NCBI GenBank assembly: GCA_020846855.1
Contig: JADLDD010000033.1
Location: 1-55,797, forward strand
Direction of reading: 5' to 3'
Length of the DNA stretch: 55,797 nucleotides
Origin: Acidimicrobiia bacterium
GTDB taxonomy: Bacteria > Actinomycetota > Acidimicrobiia > IMCC26256 > JADLDD01
Shown here: positions 50,353 to 55,797 of the stretch, in pieces
Position numbering within the stretch: position 1 is the stretch's first letter
Layout of the letters: each line of letters starts with the position of its first letter
The notes under the pieces: generated by a model
Seen by the model: only the letters and a program-made list of their open reading frames with translations
Databases searched by the model: none
Told to the model about the DNA's origin: nothing
Program-made: the position numbers and the translations under genes

Positions 50353-51390
50353 TCAGGCTGCGGAGGGCCCGCCGGCGATGCGCTCGAAGATGCGCTCGTA
50401 GCCCTCGACCATGGCCGGGGCGGAGAAGTGGCGCTCGACCCGCTCGCGGCACGCTTCGGGGGAGCACTCGCCGGCGCGGCCGACGGCCTCGGCGAGGTCG
50501 TCGACCGAATCCCGCAGGAAGCCGGTCCGCCCGTCCTCGACCAGCTCGATCGCGGCGCCGGCCGGGCAGGCGATGACCGGGGTGCCGCACGCCATCGCCT
50601 CGACCATCACCAGCCCGAACGGCTCCGGCCACTGGATGGGGAACACCATCGCGGTGGCCCGGGCCAGCAGGTCGACCTTGGTGGCGTGGTCGACGTTCTC
50701 GTACACCTCCACCTCGTCGTTGAGCTGCGGGGCGACCATCTCGTCCCAGTAGGCCCGCTCGAACGGCTCGTTGCGCTTCACGATCATCGCCAGGGGCATC
50801 CCCGCCCGGCGGGCCACCTCCACCGCCAGCGCGGGGCCCTTGTCGGGGTTGGCCCGCCCGATGTAGACGAGGAAGCGGTCCTTCCTGGCCTGGAACCGGT
50901 ACCGGTCCAGCGCGATCCCGTTGTGCACCGTGCCGGCGTAGCGCAGGTCGGGGTTGTCGGCGCGCTGGGCCTCGCTGATCGCGACGAGGTGCAGGCGATC
51001 CTGGAGCAGGCCGTAGTACAGCCTCGAGGGGCCGGTCCAGGGGCCGTGGAGCGTGTGGACCACGGGAGGGCCGCCGTCGAGCAGGCCGCCGATCGCCGGC
51101 CCGACGAGCCCCGAGTGGTCGTGGATCACGTCGAACTCGCCGTGGTGGAGGTACGCCGACACCGCGTGGAAGGCGTCGAACCAGGCGTTGCCGAGCAGCG
51201 CCGGGTCGGGAGGGTCGATCATCGGCGTCTCCAGCCTCGCCCGCGTCACCGAGCCGCCGCTGGCGAAGAGCGTGACGTCGTGGCCCCGATCGGCGAGCCC
51301 GTCGGCGAGGAGAGAGACCACCAGCTCGATCCCGCCGTAGCCCGACGGCGGCACCGGGAACCAGGGCGGGGCGAGCTGTGCGATCCTCAC
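50353..51390 (-). CDS. GT4-family glycosyltransferase
   Basis: This 345-aa protein has the GT-B fold of family GT4. The N-terminal half opens with PPWFPVPPSGYGGIELVV and has VIHDHSGLVGPAI and VVHTLHGP. The C-terminal half has FLVYIGRANPDKGPALAVEVA and the EX7E-type donor site EPFGLVMVEAMACGTPVIA. It transfers a sugar from a nucleotide donor; acceptor and sugar are unknown. The GTG at 51390 begins at the first Rossmann strand (RIAQLAPPW), 8 nt after a TACCGT -10. It is divergent from a glycogen-debranching-type gene, suggesting a carbohydrate storage or trehalose/glucan theme. Confidence 0.85.
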   Translation of the reverse strand: MRIAQLAPPWFPVPPSGYGGIELVVSLLADGLADRGHDVTLFASGGSVTRARLETPMIDPPDPALLGNAWFDAFHAVSAYLHHGEFDVIHDHSGLVGPAIGGLLDGGPPVVHTLHGPWTGPSRLYYGLLQDRLHLVAISEAQRADNPDLRYAGTVHNGIALDRYRFQARKDRFLVYIGRANPDKGPALAVEVARRAGMPLAMIVKRNEPFERAYWDEMVAPQLNDEVEVYENVDHATKVDLLARATAMVFPIQWPEPFGLVMVEAMACGTPVIACPAGAAIELVEDGRTGFLRDSVDDLAEAVGRAGECSPEACRERVERHFSAPAMVEGYERIFERIAGGPSAA

Positions 51391-51398
51391 GTCTCCGG

Positions 51399-51408
51399 AC
51401 GGTAGCGT
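51399..51408. promoter_or_regulatory. Overlapping bidirectional -10 elements (glycosyltransferase / debranching enzyme)
   Basis: ACGGTAGCGT contains a minus-strand TACCGT (51399-51404) and a plus-strand TAGCGT (51403-51408) sharing the central TA. They lie 8 nt and 9 nt from the GTG at 51390 and the ATG at 51418. The whole gap is 27 bp. Confidence 0.5.
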
Positions 51409-51417
51409 TTCGTCGCG

Positions 51418-53550
51418 ATGGTCCAGCCGTGGGCGTCGAGCGCCAGCGCGCCGATCTCCTCCGACGGCGGTCCCGTCACCCTCGTCGACGAGTCGACGTT
51501 CTGCATCTCGGGCCGGTCGGGCGACTTCGTGCCCGGCTCCGCCCACGGCCTCTTCTTCCGCGACACCCGCTTCCTCTCGGTGCTGCGGCTGCGGGTCAAC
51601 GGCGACCACCCGGAGCCCCTCTCGTCGGTGGCCGTGGAGCCGTTCAGCGGCGCCTTCGTGCTCCGCGACAACCCCCGTCCGGGCCAGGCCGACTCCCACC
51701 TGGTGGTGTTCCGCCGGCGCTACGTGGGTCAGGGGATGCGCGAAGACGTGACGGTGCGCAACTACGGCACCGAGCCCGCCTACTGCGCCCTCGAGATCGA
51801 GGCGGGGGCCGACTTCGCCGACCTGTTCGAGGTCAAGGAGGGTCGGGTCGTCAAGGTCGGCGACCTCGACCGGGAGGCGACGGGCCACCGGCTGACCTTC
51901 ACCTACCGGCGCAACAACTTCCGCCGGGCCGTCCACCTCGACTTCACCGAGGAACCCCGCCTCGACGGATCGGTCGCCGCGTTCGAGGTGATCGTGCCGC
52001 CCGGGGAGGCCTGGACGACCTGCCTCCAGGTGACGCTCGTCATCGACGACGCCCCCGTGTCCCCTAGGTACCGCTGCGGCGAGCCCGTCGAGCGCGCCGC
52101 CCCGATCGAACGGCTGGAGGAGTGGCGGGAACGGCTGCCCACGGTGACCACCGACCACGACTGGTTCCGGGCGCTGGTCGGGCGCAGCGGCGACGACCTC
52201 GCCGCCCTGCGGATCTTCGACCCCGACCACCCGGAACGGGCGGTGGTGGCGGCCGGTGCCCCGTGGTTCATGACCCTCTTCGGCCGCGACTCGTTGATCA
52301 CGAGCTGGATGGCGATGATCATCGACCCCGACCTCGCGCTCGGCACCCTCCAGACGCTGGCCCGGTTCCAGGGGGAGAAGGAGGACCCCCTGACCGAGGA
52401 GGAGCCCGGACGGATCCTCCACGAGATGCGCTTCGGCGAGACGGCCGAGCTCTCCCTCGGCTCCGGCAACATCTACTACGGCACCGTCGACGCCACGCCG
52501 CTGTTCGTGATGCTGCTCGGCGAGCTGCGGCGCTGGGGGATACGTCCCGACGAGGTCGACGCTCTCCTGCCCGCCGCCGACCGGGCCCTCGAGTGGATCG
52601 ACACCTACGGCGACCGCGACGGCGACGGCTACGTCGAGTACCGGCGCACCAGCGACCGAGGCCTGCGCAACCAGGGCTGGAAGGACTCCTGGGACGGCGT
52701 GCGCTTCGCCGACGGCCGCCTGCCGGAGACGCCCGTCGCCCTGTGCGAGGTGCAGGGCTACGTGTACGCCGCGCTGCTCGCGCGGTCGCGCTTCGCCGAG
52801 GAGGCCGGCGACGCCGACACCGCGACGCGGCTCGCCGACCGGGCCGCCGGGCTCAAGGCCCGCTTCAACCGCGACTTCTGGCTGGAGGACCGGGGCTGGT
52901 TCGCGATGGGCCTCGACGCCGACAAGGCCCCGATCGACGCGCTGGCCTCCAACATGGGGCACTGCCTCTGGACCGGGATCGTCGACGCCGACAAGGCCGA
53001 GCGCGTGGCCCGGCGCCTCCTCTCCGACGACATGTTCACCGGCTGGGGCGTGCGCACCCTCGCCGCCTCGATGACCGGCTACAACCCGATCAGCTACCAC
53101 TGCGGCAGCGTGTGGCCTCACGACAACGCGATCGTCGCCGCCGGCCTCATGCGCTACGGCTTCGTGGAGGAGACCCACCGGATACTCGAGGGGATGATCG
53201 ACGCCGCGGCGTCGTTCGGGCTGCGGCTGCCGGAGCTGTTCGCCGGCCTGCCGCGGCGGGAGCTCGGCTTCCCGGTCGGCTACCCCACGTCGTGCTCGCC
53301 GCAGGCGTGGGCCACGGCCTCGCCGCTGCTGTTCCTGCGGACGATGCTGCGCTTCCAGCCCGACCTCCGCCGCGGGAGGCTCACCGTCGACCCGGTGATC
53401 CCCGGCTGGATCGGCCGCCTCCGGCTCGACGGGCTGCCCATCCTCGACGGAAGCCTCTCGCTCGATCTCGAGGGCGAGTCGTGCGCCGTGGTGTCCGCGC
53501 CGCCCGGTCTCGAGGTCGTCTGCGGGGGCCGGCCGGCAACCCGCCCGTGA
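51418..53550 (+). CDS. Glycogen-debranching-enzyme-like protein (amylo-alpha-1,6-glucosidase family)
   Basis: This 710-aa protein has an N-terminal beta-sandwich domain of the GDE N-terminal type (TFCISGRSGDFVPGSAHGLFFRDTRFL) and a C-terminal (alpha/alpha)6 barrel of the amylo-alpha-1,6-glucosidase/GH15-like family. Barrel motifs include APWFMTLFGRDSLITSWM, QGWKDSWDGV, EVQGYVYAALLARS and YHCGSVWPHDNAIVAAGL, which hold the acidic catalytic positions. It should hydrolyse alpha-glucosidic branches in stored glucan; exact bond and substrate are unproven. No signal peptide is seen. TAGCGT lies 9 nt upstream, within the bidirectional promoter shared with the glycosyltransferase gene. Confidence 0.87.
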   Translation: MVQPWASSASAPISSDGGPVTLVDESTFCISGRSGDFVPGSAHGLFFRDTRFLSVLRLRVNGDHPEPLSSVAVEPFSGAFVLRDNPRPGQADSHLVVFRRRYVGQGMREDVTVRNYGTEPAYCALEIEAGADFADLFEVKEGRVVKVGDLDREATGHRLTFTYRRNNFRRAVHLDFTEEPRLDGSVAAFEVIVPPGEAWTTCLQVTLVIDDAPVSPRYRCGEPVERAAPIERLEEWRERLPTVTTDHDWFRALVGRSGDDLAALRIFDPDHPERAVVAAGAPWFMTLFGRDSLITSWMAMIIDPDLALGTLQTLARFQGEKEDPLTEEEPGRILHEMRFGETAELSLGSGNIYYGTVDATPLFVMLLGELRRWGIRPDEVDALLPAADRALEWIDTYGDRDGDGYVEYRRTSDRGLRNQGWKDSWDGVRFADGRLPETPVALCEVQGYVYAALLARSRFAEEAGDADTATRLADRAAGLKARFNRDFWLEDRGWFAMGLDADKAPIDALASNMGHCLWTGIVDADKAERVARRLLSDDMFTGWGVRTLAASMTGYNPISYHCGSVWPHDNAIVAAGLMRYGFVEETHRILEGMIDAAASFGLRLPELFAGLPRRELGFPVGYPTSCSPQAWATASPLLFLRTMLRFQPDLRRGRLTVDPVIPGWIGRLRLDGLPILDGSLSLDLEGESCAVVSAPPGLEVVCGGRPATRP

Positions 53551-53568
53551 CGGGCTGACGACCGGCGT

Positions 53569-54711
<1,143 letters not shown>

Positions 54712-54835
54712 GCGAGCGCTCCTCCGGCGGGTCCGCGGTCGGGGCCCTCGGGCCCGGCGGCACGAGCCGGGGTCGGGGACGGGTCGGGAACGCCACCACG
54801 GTACCGGCGCCGGTCCGGCCGGGGCGCGGCGACGG

Positions 54836-54841
54836 TACGGT
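54836..54841 (+). promoter_or_regulatory. Leaderless -10 (TACGGT) of the permease operon
   Basis: TACGGT ends 6 nt before the GTG at 54848. No Shine-Dalgarno sequence is present. Confidence 0.45.
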
Positions 54842-54847
54842 GAGGCC

Positions 54848-55525
54848 GTGAGCCTCGTGTCGGCGGCCTACGACGGCGGCGCCCTGCTCGACTGGTCGTG
54901 GGTCGCCGACCACACCGACGAGATCTGGTTCCGTACCCGCGAGCATCTGGCCCTCACCGGTTGGGCGGTGCTGCTCGGAATCCTGATCGCGCTGCCGCTG
55001 GCCGTGCTGGTGCAACGCCGCCGGCGCCTCCTCGGGCCCGTCCTCGCCGGCACCGGTGTGCTCTACACGATCCCGTCGCTGGCCGCGTTCGCCCTCCTCC
55101 TGCCGTTCACCGGCCTGTCGCCGGCCACGGCGGTCATCCCGCTGACCACCTACACGCTGCTGATCCTGGTGCGGAACGTGGTGACCGGGCTCGACGGGGT
55201 GGCACCCGAGGTGCGGGAGGCCGCCACCGGCATGGGCTACGGGCCGTGGCGGCGGCTCGCGGCGGTGGAGCTGCCGCTGGCGCTGCCGGCCGCGATCGCC
55301 GGGGTGCGGATCGCGACGGTGACGACGATCGGCATGGTTCCCGTGGCGGCCCTGGTGGGGCAGGGCGGCCTGGGTGCCCTCATGCTCGACGGCTTCGACC
55401 GCGACTTCCAGACCCCGCTCACGGTCGGGATCGTCCTCACGGTGGCCCTGGCGGTGGCCGCCGACGCGCTGCTCCTCGGGGTGCAGCGCGTCGCGACGCC
55501 GTGGTCGCGGCGGGCGGCGGTCTGA
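54848..55525 (+). CDS. OpuCB/ProW-type osmolyte ABC permease
   Basis: This 225-aa membrane protein has about five to six helices and the EAA loop of importer permeases (VAPEVREAATGMGYGPWRRLAAVELPLALP), which contacts the ATPase. The pattern TIPSLAAFALLLPFTGLS is typical of glycine betaine/choline permeases. The GTG at 54848 is chosen because TACGGT lies 6 nt upstream; the frame remains open further upstream. A second permease gene follows after 2 nt. No substrate-binding protein is visible before the window ends. Confidence 0.9.
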   Translation: MSLVSAAYDGGALLDWSWVADHTDEIWFRTREHLALTGWAVLLGILIALPLAVLVQRRRRLLGPVLAGTGVLYTIPSLAAFALLLPFTGLSPATAVIPLTTYTLLILVRNVVTGLDGVAPEVREAATGMGYGPWRRLAAVELPLALPAAIAGVRIATVTTIGMVPVAALVGQGGLGALMLDGFDRDFQTPLTVGIVLTVALAVAADALLLGVQRVATPWSRRAAV

Positions 55526-55527
55526 CC

Positions 55528-55797
55528 GTGGGCTTCCTCGGCGGCGTGGTCGACTGGCTCACCGACCCGGCCCACTGGTCGGGCGCCGAGGGGATCCCGC
55601 ACCTGGTCTGGCAGCACGTCCAGATCTCGGTCATCTCGGTCGTGGCGGCCCTCGTGCTGGCGCTGCCCGCGGGCCTCGTGCTGGGCCACCTCCGCCGCGG
55701 CGGGTTCGTGGCCGTCAACCTCTCGAACGTCGGGCGGGCCCTGCCCGCCATCGCCATCCTCCTGATCGCGGTCCTGCGCTTCGGGATCGGGGCTCCG
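55528..55797 (+). CDS. Second OpuC-type ABC permease, cut by the window end
   Basis: Ninety codons of a second permease are present, starting with GTG 2 nt after the first permease stop. The segment shows an N-terminal helix (VISVVAALVLALPAGLVLG) and RALPAIAILLIAVLRFGIG, matching the TIPS/RALP region of OpuCB/OpuCD. The EAA loop and the C-terminal half lie beyond the window. Two permeases plus a CBS-domain ATPase give the full OpuC-type complex, normally completed by a binding protein. Confidence 0.82.
   Translation, partial: MGFLGGVVDWLTDPAHWSGAEGIPHLVWQHVQISVISVVAALVLALPAGLVLGHLRRGGFVAVNLSNVGRALPAIAILLIAVLRFGIGAP

Overview
This window is about 56 kb of very GC-rich, tightly packed actinobacterial chromosome. 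Two WhiB-family proteins, an F420-type LLM oxidoreductase, a DivIVA-domain protein, MreB, an OpuC-type osmolyte transporter, a SUF iron-sulfur system and an ECF sigma/anti-sigma module point to Actinomycetota. The class Acidimicrobiia is a reasonable guess from gene content, but it is not proven here. I see no rRNA, tRNA, CRISPR array, insertion sequence or prophage. GTG starts, 1-4 nt ATGA/GTGA overlaps and convergent genes whose 3' ends overlap are common. Many non-operonic genes have a TANNNT -10 element only 6-9 nt before the start codon and no Shine-Dalgarno sequence, which indicates leaderless transcripts.

Layout. 1-3.6 kb: succinate dehydrogenase sdhCAB (minus strand), then a GH2 glycosidase. 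5.9-10.7 kb: a MoxR/ChlI-type AAA+ ATPase and its likely VWA partner, separated by a YihY/BrkB-type membrane protein and a lipoprotein on the other strand. 10.7-14.2 kb: macrodomain protein, WhiB2-like regulator, formiminotransferase-like protein, LLM oxidoreductase, TatA. 14.3-18.5 kb: an envelope-stress island of ECF sigma factor, anti-sigma factor, MucB/RseB-like protein, a second WhiB and an HtrA protease. Matching GGAACC-N16/17-CGTT promoters precede sigma, htrA and this whiB, so the sigma factor probably controls all three transcripts. 18.8-24.1 kb: a phosphate cluster of Pit transporter, DUF47 partner, SurE and a polyphosphate kinase fused to a Nudix domain. 24.2-29.5 kb: MFS protein, hemerythrin protein with an AT-rich dyad upstream, Eis-like acetyltransferase, a short 3-hydroxyacyl-CoA dehydrogenase, a DUF2342-type protein. 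29.5-40.6 kb: SDR, an HtrA-like protein without its catalytic triad, MoaE, MreB, HEAT protein, Lon/PDZ protease, a DivIVA protein with a phage MuF/gp7-like C terminus, and a UPF0182 membrane protein.

40.6-50.3 kb: a SUF system split into two inward-facing operons. sufB-sufD-sufC lies on the plus strand and sufC-sufS-sufU on the minus strand. They enclose an L,D-transpeptidase gene broken by one in-frame TAA, a sulfatase/LTA-synthase-like protein and a 59-aa ORF. Both suf promoters carry the same 20-bp element (18/20 identical), a dyad that should be the operator of one Fe-S or redox regulator not encoded here. 50.3-55.8 kb: a GT4 glycosyltransferase and a glycogen-debranching enzyme divergent from one compact bidirectional promoter, then an OpuC-type ABC system whose second permease is cut by the window end.

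The most unusual items are the shared suf operator with duplicated SufC, the DivIVA-MuF fusion with a leaderless 13-codon upstream ORF, the predicted ECF regulon covering sigma, whiB and htrA, and the PPK1-Nudix fusion.
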